From Myxococcales bacterium UBA1203 (GTDB lineage: Bacteria; Myxococcota; Myxococcia; Myxococcales; UBA5297): a DNA stretch of 61,792 nt. Each line of letters starts with the position of its first letter. The first letter of the stretch is position 1. Below the pieces are notes generated by a model. That model worked only from the letters and a program-made list of their open reading frames with translations, made no database searches and was not told the DNA's origin. Positions 24,570 to 34,176 of this stretch are shown piece by piece. A program made the translations under genes and the position numbers. Location of the stretch: the NCBI GenBank assembly GCA_002309695.1, contig DBXV01000012.1:1-61792 (forward strand), in the 5' to 3' direction.

Positions 24570-26429
24570 TTATACATCTGGCGAGGACTTCTGGGTAATT
24601 CGAGGCGCAAACGTCCCCTCTACCATATCTTCCAGTTCTTTTTCCGCTTCCGCCAGACTTTTCCTCAGCGCATTCACTTTAATCATTTCCGCCATCCAGG
24701 ATTGAACAAATTTTTCCTGTTCCGGGAGGGGCGGCAGCGGAATTTTAATTTTTTTCAGCGCCTCCGATGTCAGCATGGAAATCACAGTGCCGCCGGAAAC
24801 ACTTTTGAGCGCGGCGTGCCCGGCTGTGCTGTTCAGAAACGCCCGAATAAAATGCGGGTTGACCCGCGTTCGATCCAATTCAATGATATAAAGATTGGCC
24901 GTGGCCAGAATTTTTTTGCCGGCCGGGACGGACGCGACCGCCGCTTTGAACGGCGTGCCATTTTTGGTGAGCAGCAGTGCCTGATCGGGAATGCAGTAGC
25001 GCTCCCACTGATTTTTCAGCTCTTTCAGCCAGGGCAAATTGTCCTCTATTTGACCATTCTGGATATTTTTTGTTGATAAATACTGAATATCCGTTGGTTC
25101 ACTGGAAATCATTTGCTCCAGATTGGAGGCCCGAAGCATGGCGCCCCGCGTGAGCCGGACAATGACCTCTCCGAGCGGCGTTCCGTCGGTCAGCTGCGTT
25201 CCCAGATAGAGTCCCGGAGACAGAATATCGTCATTTTCCGCGATTTTTTTACGGGAAAAAGAGCAGCTGTTCTTTGTATCAGTATTCATAAGAGACAAAA
25301 TTGTCTCGATATTGGCTCTGGAGAGAAAATTCTGGAACCTCCGGGACTCAAATTCATGTTCAGCATTTATCATTCGGACGCTCGTATTTCCGTGACTGAA
25401 TACAATTAAGTTCACGGGAATATCTGTTTTGGTGAACAGACGCTCCGGCAGGGCGATGACGCACTCGATGAGCCCCAGGTCGAGGAATTGTTTCCGAATC
25501 GCCGCGTCACTCCGGCTGATTCCCAGCGCGGCGCCCGGCATGACGGCAACGGCCCGGCCCTGTGCCCCCATGATTTTGACGATAAGCCCGACGTGCAGCC
25601 ACGAACTGGAACTACGGCGCAATAACCTGTCGGGCGGCGCACTCTCGGAGACGACGGGCCCATCCCAGGAGCAATTGGAAAATACGAGGCGCCGGTTGCC
25701 CTGCGGCAATAATGCGAGGCCGCTCTCGTCGGCGAGGTCGAAAAAGTTTTTATTCTCCAGACGGACGCGCTCCTGCTTGCGCCCCAATACATTCAGGCGC
25801 ATGTCGGCAATGGCCAGGGCTTCGGAATTGAGGTCGCACCCATAAAGAGCCCCTGAAAAACCGTTCCGCACCGCAGACGCCAGAAATCCGCCGGTGCCGC
25901 TCCCCAAATCGACCAGCACATCGTCCGCGCCGGGATTCAGAATCGAGAAGGCAAGCTCGCTGATGCTCTCCGGGGTCTCGAAAAAAGGCGCTTCATTCTC
26001 AATTTTGAAATCCGTTGCAGAATAATCCATGAGAATCTCGGCAAAATCCTCCGCCGATTCATCTTGAAATGTGTCCAGAAGCGCATTCCAGGATTTTTCG
26101 TTCAGGTTGCGGATAATAAAGGACGCGGTTTCGGCCGAAATGCCGCCGATGGTGTTTTGGGCACTCCGCGAATCATCTGTATGCTCGGCAACATTCACAA
26201 AATCGGCGCGGGCATATTTTTTCTGATCCTGTGCGGAACGGAAGAGCAGCCAGACTGCCGACATGATCGTCAAATCGCCCGAGTAATTCTCCACGCCCTG
26301 CTCCTTGAGGCAGCGGGCGATTTTCCAGCCAAGCCATCTGAGGCGCCTGGTGCGTTTCATGTCCTCCAGAAGCGAGGAGACTTGTTCAGAAGCAGCAGCG
26401 GGACTGGAGTGATTTTCGGGCTGACTCAT
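24570..26429 (-). CDS. HsdM-HsdS-like fusion with degenerate catalytic motif
   Basis: A 619-residue protein resembling a type I N6-adenine methylase (about residues 1-415) fused to a single specificity half (about 430-619). Motif I is present, VLVDLGSGTGGFL. The place of the catalytic NPPF/Y reads VFSNCSWDG, so only the Asn is left. The specificity half has one target-recognition region and ends with the typical IPLPPLPEQEKFVQSWM and a helical spacer. There is no hsdR nearby. It may bind DNA and SAM without methylating, or be inactive. I chose the ATG at 26429 with AAGGA upstream; the longer frame begins with TTG at 26477. Confidence 0.75.
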   Translation of the reverse strand: MSQPENHSSPAAASEQVSSLLEDMKRTRRLRWLGWKIARCLKEQGVENYSGDLTIMSAVWLLFRSAQDQKKYARADFVNVAEHTDDSRSAQNTIGGISAETASFIIRNLNEKSWNALLDTFQDESAEDFAEILMDYSATDFKIENEAPFFETPESISELAFSILNPGADDVLVDLGSGTGGFLASAVRNGFSGALYGCDLNSEALAIADMRLNVLGRKQERVRLENKNFFDLADESGLALLPQGNRRLVFSNCSWDGPVVSESAPPDRLLRRSSSSWLHVGLIVKIMGAQGRAVAVMPGAALGISRSDAAIRKQFLDLGLIECVIALPERLFTKTDIPVNLIVFSHGNTSVRMINAEHEFESRRFQNFLSRANIETILSLMNTDTKNSCSFSRKKIAENDDILSPGLYLGTQLTDGTPLGEVIVRLTRGAMLRASNLEQMISSEPTDIQYLSTKNIQNGQIEDNLPWLKELKNQWERYCIPDQALLLTKNGTPFKAAVASVPAGKKILATANLYIIELDRTRVNPHFIRAFLNSTAGHAALKSVSGGTVISMLTSEALKKIKIPLPPLPEQEKFVQSWMAEMIKVNALRKSLAEAEKELEDMVEGTFAPRITQKSSPDV

Positions 26430-26794
26430 CTGGAGAATTCCTTCTCGGGACTGCTGAAAGTTGACTTTGGTTTTCAAGAACCAACAACATCATAGCCACT
26501 TCTCGCCGCCCGTCAAGAACTTTTTTGCGGTTTTTTCAAACCAACATTTTTCACTCTCGACGCGCCCACGGACAGCCCCGTTCATCCGCCTCCCATCCCC
26601 CAAATGAGGGAGCTCGAAAAAATGGGGAATACGAAAACCGCACAGCGCGTTCGCGCCCGGCATGCCGGCAATGATGGGGGCACCCAAATGGAAGACGCCT
26701 TGACAAAATTTTCGCGTTTTCCCCATAGCGCTCCATCCACGGTTTCCATCTGGTGAACGCAGGCAGCGGCGCCGAAATCCATAAGGAGTTCCAA
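26430..26794. other. Intergenic gap between divergent genes
   Basis: About 365 bases with promoters for both sides and one polar octamer (CACCCAAA at 26681). Short open frames are unsupported. No RNA gene seen. Confidence 0.5.
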
Positions 26795-27577
26795 ATGAAG
26801 GGCAGCCCAAAAGTTATCCACAAAATTCTCAACACCCAAATGACATTTTGCCTCACGGGAAGCCTGCTGCTTTGGAGTGCGTCTGCGATGCTGCCCCATT
26901 CTGCCCTGGCGCAGGAAACGGCCCGCGCTCCGATGCCGCCCGCGCCGCTTTTGACCGAAAATACCGGGACGCCGGTCTATACTTCCCCGGAGGAGCTCGC
27001 CAATGCGCTCATCAATGCTTCGGAAACCAATCGCATGAAGGATGTCCGCGCGCTCCTGAATGCCGGGGCCAATCCCAATGTCGCCCGGCCCAATGGTGTG
27101 ACGCCGCTGATGGCCGCCAGTGTTCTGGACCATCTGGAGGTCGTTCAGGCGCTTCTGGCCGCCGGGGCCAATGTCAATGCAATGGACAAAGATGGGTGGA
27201 CGGCGCTGATTTATGCGGGCAATCAGGGAAAAATGAATACGGTGAATGCGCTGCTGGCCGCCAAGGCTGACCCCAATTTTGGGGGGGCGGGCGGCATGAC
27301 GCCACTGATGTATGCCTGCAACGGCAAATTTCCGGAGGTCGCGCAAAGGCTTCTGGCTGCCGGCGCCAATGCCAAAGCAACAGATCAAAACGGCCGGACT
27401 ACGCTGATGCTGGCCGCCGCCAAAGGTCACGTCATTTTAATTCAGCCGCTCCTGGCCGCGGGGGTGGACCCAAATGCGAAAAATGCGGAGGGAAAAACAG
27501 CGTTTGATCTGGCCGCGAATGATGCGGTCCGCGAGGCGCTCAAGGCCGCCCTGGAAAATGCGGGAAAGAAAAAATAA
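26795..27577 (+). CDS. Exported ankyrin-repeat protein
   Basis: A 260-residue protein. The hydrophobic segment MTFCLTGSLLLWSASAMLPH ends in S-A-L-A|Q-E, a type I signal cleavage site. Unlike the other exported ankyrin proteins here, it should therefore be soluble in the periplasm or secreted. About six ankyrin repeats follow, with an LLAAGANVNA consensus, and a Lys-rich end. ATAAGGAGTTCCAA precedes the ATG at 26795. A TTATCCACA DnaA box (26814) and a polar octamer (26833) both lie inside the signal-peptide codons. Confidence 0.85.
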   Translation: MKGSPKVIHKILNTQMTFCLTGSLLLWSASAMLPHSALAQETARAPMPPAPLLTENTGTPVYTSPEELANALINASETNRMKDVRALLNAGANPNVARPNGVTPLMAASVLDHLEVVQALLAAGANVNAMDKDGWTALIYAGNQGKMNTVNALLAAKADPNFGGAGGMTPLMYACNGKFPEVAQRLLAAGANAKATDQNGRTTLMLAAAKGHVILIQPLLAAGVDPNAKNAEGKTAFDLAANDAVREALKAALENAGKKK

Positions 27578-27647
27578 TGGGGGGATGCAAAAAATTCGGT
27601 ATTCAAAAGATATTGTTTATAACAATTAAAAACTGTATTATTTCCCC

Positions 27648-28427
27648 TTACCCTCCCAACGCAACGTCCAAAATCATCATCAGAACAAAACCAATAGAAA
27701 ATGTAATAGCGCCGATATTGGAATGTTCGCCTTCGGACAGGCCCGGAATTAAATCGTCAACGACCACATAAAGCATGGCGCCGGCCGCGAAGGCCAATAA
27801 ATAGGGCAAAATCGGAACAACCACACCCGCGGCCAGAATTGTCAGCACAGCGGCCGCCGGTTCCACAGCGCCGGAAAGAACGCCAAAACCAAAAGTTCTG
27901 GATTTGGGCATTCCCTCCGCCCTCAATGGCATGGAAACAATGGCGCCCTCGGGAAAATTCTGAATGGCAATTCCCAAAGCCAGCGCCAGCGCCCCCGCCT
28001 GGGTAATGCCCGTTTCGCCGGCGAGAAATCCCGCATAAACCACCCCCACCGCCATGCCCTCGGGAATGTTGTGCAGCGTCACCGCCAAAATCAGCTTGGT
28101 GGTGCGGCGAAGAGAATTTTTGGGGCCCTCCTCATGGCTGTCCAGATGCGCGTGAGGCGTCAATACGTCGAGAAGCAGCAAAAAACCGACGCCCGCCAGA
28201 AATCCCAGTGCCGCGGGGACAAATGCGAATTTGCCCATGGATGCGCTGCCTTCCAGCGACGGCAAAAGGAGGCTCCAGAAAGAGGCTGCCACCATGACCC
28301 CGGCGGCAAATCCCGTGAGCATCTTTCTGAGGCGCGCGGAAACCTGCTGCCGCAGAACAAAAACCATGGCCGCGCCCAGGCTGGTTCCAAAAAACGGCAA
28401 TAAAATGCCGATGACCACTTCACGCAT
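27648..28427 (-). CDS. ZIP-family metal transporter (ZupT/GufA type)
   Basis: A 259-residue membrane protein with about eight hydrophobic segments. Two metal-binding helices carry the ZIP signatures LHNIPEGMAVGV and QNFPEGAIVSMPL. A His-rich cytoplasmic loop (TPHAHLDSHEEG) separates helices III and IV. It should import Zn2+ and possibly Fe2+ or Mn2+ into the cytoplasm. The length is normal for the GufA/ZupT branch. It is convergent with the exported ankyrin gene and downstream of the RCC1 operon, but separated from it by a terminator. Confidence 0.92.
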   Translation of the reverse strand: MREVVIGILLPFFGTSLGAAMVFVLRQQVSARLRKMLTGFAAGVMVAASFWSLLLPSLEGSASMGKFAFVPAALGFLAGVGFLLLLDVLTPHAHLDSHEEGPKNSLRRTTKLILAVTLHNIPEGMAVGVVYAGFLAGETGITQAGALALALGIAIQNFPEGAIVSMPLRAEGMPKSRTFGFGVLSGAVEPAAAVLTILAAGVVVPILPYLLAFAAGAMLYVVVDDLIPGLSEGEHSNIGAITFSIGFVLMMILDVALGG

Positions 28428-28495
28428 GACGCATTTCCTTAAAAATTCTTTGAAATTTTATTCTTCGACAATTCGCCGACTTTTTTCTGAAACGA

Positions 28496-28535
28496 CAAAA
28501 AAAATCCCCCTCTCCAAAATAAACCGGAGAGGGGG
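28496..28535 (-). terminator. Rho-independent terminator after the RCC1 operon
   Basis: CCCCCTCTCC and GGAGAGGGGG form a perfect 10-bp stem. On the minus strand it is followed by ATTTTTTTT. Confidence 0.85.
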
Positions 28536-28581
28536 AATGGAAATTCAGTTGCAAAAAAGGACAACCCATTTTTTCGCTTGA

Positions 28582-31227
28582 TTACTGCATCAGCGCTCCC
28601 GGGACGGCCCCGAGCTGACCGGCGGTTCTGCCGATTTGCCCATATTCATTTCTGCCCCAGCACCAGGCTTCACCCGTCGTCAGAACAGCGCAGGTATGTC
28701 CCGCGCCGCAGCTGATGGAAGCAGCGCTCGCAGGAAGTCCGCGCACCTTCACCGGAACGGACGAATTGTTGCGATTGCCGCTGCCCAGCTGGCCGTAAGC
28801 GTTGTTGCCCCAGCACCAGACATTCGCTTCCTTGGCGCTGCCGGGGTCGCCCTTCACGATGGCACAGGTGTGGAAGTGGCCGACGGCGATGTCAGTCACA
28901 TTATTGGTGTCAAAGCCGGAGATGGCCGTTGGAACCTTGCGCGAGTCCGTGCTGCCGTCGCCCAGCTGGCCGTAAGCATTGTTTCCCCAGCAGCGCATCG
29001 TTCCCGACTGGTTCAGAGCACAGGCATGGGCATGGCCGGCCGCGATTTTGGAGACGGTCGTCAGGCCGCTCGCCTGGACGAGAGAAGCGCTCTTGTTCGT
29101 CGAGTTGTTGCCAAGCTGACCATCGGCACCCTCGCCCCAGCAGCGAACCGTGCCCGCGGCGACGGCGCAGTTGAACTCGCTGCCCGAGGCAATGGCGCTG
29201 AATTTCAAGTCAGCACTTCCGGGAACCTCCGTCGGCAGCAGCGTGTCTTCAAACGAAGCGTTCCCCGTCTGGCCACTCGCGCCGGCACCCCAGCAGTCCA
29301 CGCGCGTTTTGCCGCTCATGGCATCGGTGGAAATGATGGCGCAGGTGTGAGCGCTGCCGGTCGAGACAGCCGTGACGGACGACAGCGGGACATCCTCAAT
29401 CGTGCCGTCAGCCTTGTATTTGAGAACCTGGAGCGGCGTCTTCCAGACGGTCGGCTCGCCGTCGCCCAGCTGGCCGCTGCCGTTGGAACCCCAGCAGCTC
29501 ACCGTCTTGTCTTCGAGAACCGCGCAGCTGTGAGACGCCACCGGGCCGCTGACAACCGACGCGGCACCCGTCAGCTCCACGACCGGCAGAGGACTCGCCG
29601 AAAAGAGCCAGGAATTTCCGTTTTCCTCACCCATCTGACCGGCGTTGTTCAGTCCCCAGCAGCTCACCGTCTTGTCCGCGTTGAGCTGACAGCCGTGATT
29701 TGAGCCCAGAGCCAGCGTGTCCGAAGCGCCGCCGGCATAGCCGTCGAACTTCACGGGAAGCGTGCTGTAACGCTCAAAATCGCGGATTTTGGCATTGCCC
29801 AGCTGACCGCGCGCCTCACGTCCCCAGCAATAGACAGAGGAATCTTCGAGAAGAGCGCAGCCGTGGTAGCGCCCCAGCGACATGCTGACGACCTTGTCGA
29901 GATTGCTGCCGTCTTCGGCTTTGACGACGGTCACAGGCTTGCCGCTCTGGAGTCCCTTGGTCCGGGCTCCCAGCTGATCGTAGGTGTTATCGCCAAAGCA
30001 CAGGACCGAGCTGTCCGCGGCCCGAATGCAGGAGAAAGTGCCGCCGCAGTAAACGCCCTTGGCGCCCGTAACTTCGGTGCCGCCGATGGAAACAGTGGTC
30101 AGATCGCTGACGGCCGAACCCATGGTCCGCGTGCTGCCCAGCTGCCCGGAATCATTGTTGCCCCAGCACTTCACCTTGCCGTCCTTCTCAAAGAGAACGC
30201 AGGTGTGGCCGTCGCCCAGAGCGACCTGAGAAACGCCGGTGATGTCCGTGCCGTAGATGTCCTGAATGTAAACAGCGCCGACACTGCGCGCGGTGCTGAC
30301 GGCATTTCCCAGCTGACGCGTCTCGTTGTTGCCCCAGCAGGCGACTTTTCTGCTGTTGCCGACGATGGCGCACGTGTGCGTCGGGCCGGCCTTGATGCTG
30401 TGAACGTCTTTCAGACGCGTGCCGCCCAGTTCAAACACGCCCACAGGCGTGCTGGATGACGTGGTGGAACCGTTGCCCAGCTGGCCGTGGTCATTGCTGC
30501 CCCAGCAGACGGCCGTCTTGTCTTCGAGAACAGCGCAGGCGTGCGCGGACTGATTCCCGGTCACATCGGTCGCGTTCAGAATGTTGGGAACTTTCTTGGG
30601 CGATTCGTCGATGCCGCTCCAGCACTCCACAGTGCCGTCACGCGCAACGATGCAGCCGGCAGACATCTTCTCCGCCTTGGAAATGCCGTTGATGATGGTC
30701 GGTGCGCTCGTCTCTTCCGAACCATCCACAGCGACGCCCCAGCAGGCCACGCCCTGATTCTTCAAATGCCCGCACGTGTAATTTCCGATGGAATCCAAGT
30801 CGGACATCTCGCTCCAGGTCTCGGAACGCGAATCGAAGCAGACGTAATGCGTGCTCTGAATCTCGTCTTCGGAGAGCTTCTTGTCCTTGTTGAGGTCGAT
30901 GCCGATGTCGATCTGCTGACCGCCATAAGGGCAGACCTTGCCGGAGACGATTTCCGTCACCACGACATAGGAGACCTTCCCGTTCTCACCGTCACACACG
31001 TATTCCGTGTTGGTGATTTCACTGGGTTCCAGCTGGCCGTTCCGGCTGGTGTCCAGTCCAAAGGAAACAGCCTGTCCGCCCATCGGGCAGTTGACGCCGG
31101 GAAGAATGCGGGACACCTCAAAGAGCATCACCTGGGGATCTTCATAGTCGTAATAGACTTCCTTGGAACAGGCAGTCGGAACGGCGAGAAGCGCCCCGAA
31201 CAAGGCGGCCATGAGCCTTTTATCCAT
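28582..31227 (-). CDS. RCC1-repeat lipoprotein with DUF7151-like/EF-hand-like segments (2nd gene)
   Basis: An 881-residue exported protein. The signal ALFGALLAVPTAC is followed by SKE; the lipobox is imperfect. Two tandem segments of the type CPxGGxxxxxGxDxxxxxxLxxxEI (GLDTSRNGQLEPSEI and GIDLNKDKKLSEDEI) resemble DUF7151 and have EF-hand-like acidic loops. Then come 14 units centred on C-W-G/S, 12 of them with a clear xNxxGQLG motif and HTCA. Fourteen units suit two seven-bladed RCC1-type propellers. It is encoded 30 bases after its paralogue at 31258. It is a surface binding protein of unknown target. Confidence 0.88.
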   Translation of the reverse strand: MDKRLMAALFGALLAVPTACSKEVYYDYEDPQVMLFEVSRILPGVNCPMGGQAVSFGLDTSRNGQLEPSEITNTEYVCDGENGKVSYVVVTEIVSGKVCPYGGQQIDIGIDLNKDKKLSEDEIQSTHYVCFDSRSETWSEMSDLDSIGNYTCGHLKNQGVACWGVAVDGSEETSAPTIINGISKAEKMSAGCIVARDGTVECWSGIDESPKKVPNILNATDVTGNQSAHACAVLEDKTAVCWGSNDHGQLGNGSTTSSSTPVGVFELGGTRLKDVHSIKAGPTHTCAIVGNSRKVACWGNNETRQLGNAVSTARSVGAVYIQDIYGTDITGVSQVALGDGHTCVLFEKDGKVKCWGNNDSGQLGSTRTMGSAVSDLTTVSIGGTEVTGAKGVYCGGTFSCIRAADSSVLCFGDNTYDQLGARTKGLQSGKPVTVVKAEDGSNLDKVVSMSLGRYHGCALLEDSSVYCWGREARGQLGNAKIRDFERYSTLPVKFDGYAGGASDTLALGSNHGCQLNADKTVSCWGLNNAGQMGEENGNSWLFSASPLPVVELTGAASVVSGPVASHSCAVLEDKTVSCWGSNGSGQLGDGEPTVWKTPLQVLKYKADGTIEDVPLSSVTAVSTGSAHTCAIISTDAMSGKTRVDCWGAGASGQTGNASFEDTLLPTEVPGSADLKFSAIASGSEFNCAVAAGTVRCWGEGADGQLGNNSTNKSASLVQASGLTTVSKIAAGHAHACALNQSGTMRCWGNNAYGQLGDGSTDSRKVPTAISGFDTNNVTDIAVGHFHTCAIVKGDPGSAKEANVWCWGNNAYGQLGSGNRNNSSVPVKVRGLPASAASISCGAGHTCAVLTTGEAWCWGRNEYGQIGRTAGQLGAVPGALMQ

Positions 31228-31257
31228 AGCGTTGCCTCCAAAATGGATGGTCGACGG

Positions 31258-33786
31258 TCACTGGATGAACATGGCGTCCACAGGCACCGTGTTGCCGTTC
31301 AGCCGCCCCAGCTGCCCGTATTTGTCCATGCCCCAGCAGCTGACCGTGCCGTCGGACCCAAGCGCGCAGGTATGACCGGAGCCGGTGCTCACATCCACGA
31401 TGTCCTTCAGACCGTTGATGGTCGTGGGCGTGCCGCTGCTCTCCAGAACGTCGTTCCCCAGCTGTCCCCAGTCGTTTTTGCCCCAGCAGCTGACCGTCTT
31501 GTCTTCGAGAAGAGCGCAGGTGTGCTGATAGCCGCTGACGACCTTTGTCGCCTTCGCAGGCAGCGTGACCTTGGAGGGTCCGACCACTTTCGCACTGTCG
31601 GAAATTGTCTGGCCGCACTCGCCGAAAGCGTTGCTGCCCCAGCAGCTGACGGTGCCGTCGCGCAGCAGGGCGCAGAGGTGCGCGTGCCCGCTGGTCAGAT
31701 CATCCACGTTGGTAACGCCCGCGACTTCTTTGGGCTCCAGGCTGTCGTCGCCAGCGGCTCCAAGCTGGCCGTAGGTGTTGTTGCCCCAGCAGCTGACTTT
31801 GCCGCTCTGGAAGAACGCGCACGAATGCGCGCGGCCCAGTGCCAGTCCTTTGACATCCGTCGCGCCCAACGCGACTTCCGCGTCGGGAATGCCGGTGACA
31901 TTCGACCCGTCACCCAGCTGTCCGTACTCGTTGTAACCCCAGCACTTGACGGCACCATCAGCATCGGCAGCGCAGGTGTGGGCGTGTCCGCTGGCCAGAA
32001 CAGACACATTGGCAATGCCGCCGACGATGTTCGGCACGGTCCGGTTTTCAACGCTGCCGCTTCCCAGCTGGCCGTAGCTGTTGTCGCCCCAGCAGTAGAC
32101 ATATTTGTTTCCGGCAAGCGCGCAGGTGTGGATGTAGCCGGGACGAACCGCCACAACGCCGGAAAAGACGGTGCCGTCAGCTTTCTTCACAACCTCGGGA
32201 AAGCGCTGAGAAGCGGTGAAATTGCTGTTTCCAAGCTGCCCATACTCATTGTTGCCCCAGCAGCTGACAACGCCTTCGCCATCGAGCGAGCAGTTGAACA
32301 GGTAGCCGGCGTTGACGGCGACGCTTCCGGAAATTTCCAGCGTCTTGGCGGGCTTCGCGTCGTAACCGGCATTGATGGCCTCGATGCCGTTGCCGAACTG
32401 ACCATTCGCGTTGTTGCCCCAGCACTTGGCGTTTCCGTTGGTGAGCATCGCGCAGGAATGGCCCTCGCCCAAAACGAGGCTGGCGACATTGTTCAGGTCT
32501 TGGACGCCGACAGGAGCGGCGCTCTTCTGCTCCACATCGGAGGATCCCAGCTGACCGTAAACATTCCAGCCCCAGCAGCTGACTGACTTGTCGAGCGACA
32601 CAGCGCAGGTGTGTCCGAAGCCGGCTTCGATGGAGTCAGTGTCCAGAGTCTCGTGAATCTGAACGACCTGCGGCACGGCAGTGGACGCCTCGGAAAAGCC
32701 GGGGCCCAGCTGCGCAACTTCATTGTCGCCCCAGCAGTGAACGCTCCGATTCGCCAGCAGAGCGCAGGTGTGTTTGTAACCCAGAGTAATTTGGCGAATG
32801 CTGCCCATGAACCCGCCGGACATGCCGATGACGGCGATTGCTCTGCTGCTGAAATCACCGACGGCGGCCCCCAGCTGACCGCTTCCGTTCCAGCCCCAGC
32901 AGCGGGCCGTGTCGTCAACCATCCGCGCGCAGGTGTGGTAGAGGCCGGCAGTGACCGAAGCCGCGCCAGTCATCTTGGTCCCGTCGGGATTGAGCACAGG
33001 CTGCGGAATGCTGCTGTCCACGAAAGTGCCGTTGCCCAGCTGACCGGCATCGTTCTTCCCCCAGCAGGCGACGCTCGAATCTTCGAGGACAGCGCACATG
33101 TGACGGCTGGGCGCCGAGGAGCCGGAGATGGATTTGACGCCGCTCAAATTCGAAACGACTCGGGGCGACTTGTTGAGTCCGCTCCAGCAGCGCACCAGCC
33201 CGTCTTCTCCAAGTGCGCATCCGGCGGCGACATCCTTCGCCCGGGAAATCCCATTCACAGGAATGGGCGACGCGGAAGAATCCGTCCCGTCCTCTGCTCT
33301 GCCCCAGCACTGCACCGTCTGATTCGACAGAAGCGCGCATGACTGATTCAAATATGTGGCGACCTTTTTAATGTTGCCGGACAGATTAGGCGTCATTCCG
33401 GAGCAGACAGTGTAGCTGCTCTGTATCTCGTTCTCAGAAAGCTGACCGTCGCCATTGATGTCGGAGCCCGTCTTAATCAGCTGTCCGCCGAACATGCACG
33501 TCTCGCCCGGCTCAATGTCGGTCACTAGGACCAAAGCGGGTGTACCCACTTCGCCCGTGCAGACATAACGGACGCTGATAATTTCATTTTCTGAAAGCGT
33601 TCCGCTGTGGTCCACGTCGATGCCCGAAAGGATTTTCTTTCCGCCGTTGGCGCAGATTTCTCCGGGCTTCTCAACCTCGATGGCGACCAGTGAATAGTTG
33701 GCTGACACTTCCTCAACTTTGAAATCGGAACAGGCAGCAAGCGCCATTGCACTGGCGGCGAGCGTAAGGCACACCTTGAAGTTCAT
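31258..33786 (-). CDS. RCC1-repeat lipoprotein with DUF7151-like/EF-hand-like segments (1st gene)
   Basis: An 842-residue paralogue of the next gene. The signal MNFKVCLTLAASAMALAAC has a good lipobox (A-L-A-A-C). Two DUF7151-like segments follow (GIDVDHSGTLSENEI, GSDINGDGQLSENEI), both with Ca2+-loop-like Asp spacing. Then 14 CWG/CWS units, 12 with GQLG-type motifs and HTCA. The two Cys of each unit (HTCA and CWG) probably form disulfides outside the cytoplasm. The two genes form an operon ending at the terminator at 28496. Such proteins are common in myxobacteria-like genomes; function unknown. Confidence 0.9.
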   Translation of the reverse strand: MNFKVCLTLAASAMALAACSDFKVEEVSANYSLVAIEVEKPGEICANGGKKILSGIDVDHSGTLSENEIISVRYVCTGEVGTPALVLVTDIEPGETCMFGGQLIKTGSDINGDGQLSENEIQSSYTVCSGMTPNLSGNIKKVATYLNQSCALLSNQTVQCWGRAEDGTDSSASPIPVNGISRAKDVAAGCALGEDGLVRCWSGLNKSPRVVSNLSGVKSISGSSAPSRHMCAVLEDSSVACWGKNDAGQLGNGTFVDSSIPQPVLNPDGTKMTGAASVTAGLYHTCARMVDDTARCWGWNGSGQLGAAVGDFSSRAIAVIGMSGGFMGSIRQITLGYKHTCALLANRSVHCWGDNEVAQLGPGFSEASTAVPQVVQIHETLDTDSIEAGFGHTCAVSLDKSVSCWGWNVYGQLGSSDVEQKSAAPVGVQDLNNVASLVLGEGHSCAMLTNGNAKCWGNNANGQFGNGIEAINAGYDAKPAKTLEISGSVAVNAGYLFNCSLDGEGVVSCWGNNEYGQLGNSNFTASQRFPEVVKKADGTVFSGVVAVRPGYIHTCALAGNKYVYCWGDNSYGQLGSGSVENRTVPNIVGGIANVSVLASGHAHTCAADADGAVKCWGYNEYGQLGDGSNVTGIPDAEVALGATDVKGLALGRAHSCAFFQSGKVSCWGNNTYGQLGAAGDDSLEPKEVAGVTNVDDLTSGHAHLCALLRDGTVSCWGSNAFGECGQTISDSAKVVGPSKVTLPAKATKVVSGYQHTCALLEDKTVSCWGKNDWGQLGNDVLESSGTPTTINGLKDIVDVSTGSGHTCALGSDGTVSCWGMDKYGQLGRLNGNTVPVDAMFIQ

Positions 33787-34176
33787 GTTTTCTCCTCTGG
33801 AAAAGACAGGGGCCCCTAAAAAAACCGGCGGCTTTTAGCACGGACGAAAGCTCAGGCAACAATGGTGTTTTGGCCTTCCAGATAAAAAAATCCGCTCAAA
33901 GTGCATTTGGAAAATAACGGCGTTCATTTTTTAAAAATGTAATAATAAATAAATTTTTAATGTTATTTTGTTATTAGATTAACTCATTTCAAAACAATAC
34001 CCACCCAATTTATCACTTGATTCTGCAAATTCTCATAAATTCCAAGCCCGCTGATTTTCGGGCCCGCGATAGCCTCTTGAACGGCCGACGGCACTTTTGG
34101 TAGCGGGCGCGCCCTTTTTGCGGACCGGGGGAGAAGGGTCCGAGCGCCTGTCCACATTTCTCCAGATGAAGAAGCC
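33787..34176. other. AT-rich region upstream of dnaA, candidate part of the origin
   Basis: The 390 bases between the RCC1 operon (-) and dnaA (+) hold an AT-rich stretch at about 33900-33990 (TTTTTAAAAATG, then TAATAATAAATAAATTTTTA). This could be a DNA-unwinding element. I see no perfect DnaA box in it. The rest should hold the dnaA promoter. Confidence 0.5.

Noticed and set aside
30487..32586. 699-codon plus-strand open frame
   Set aside because: Antisense to the two RCC1 genes and spans their junction; no domain of its own.
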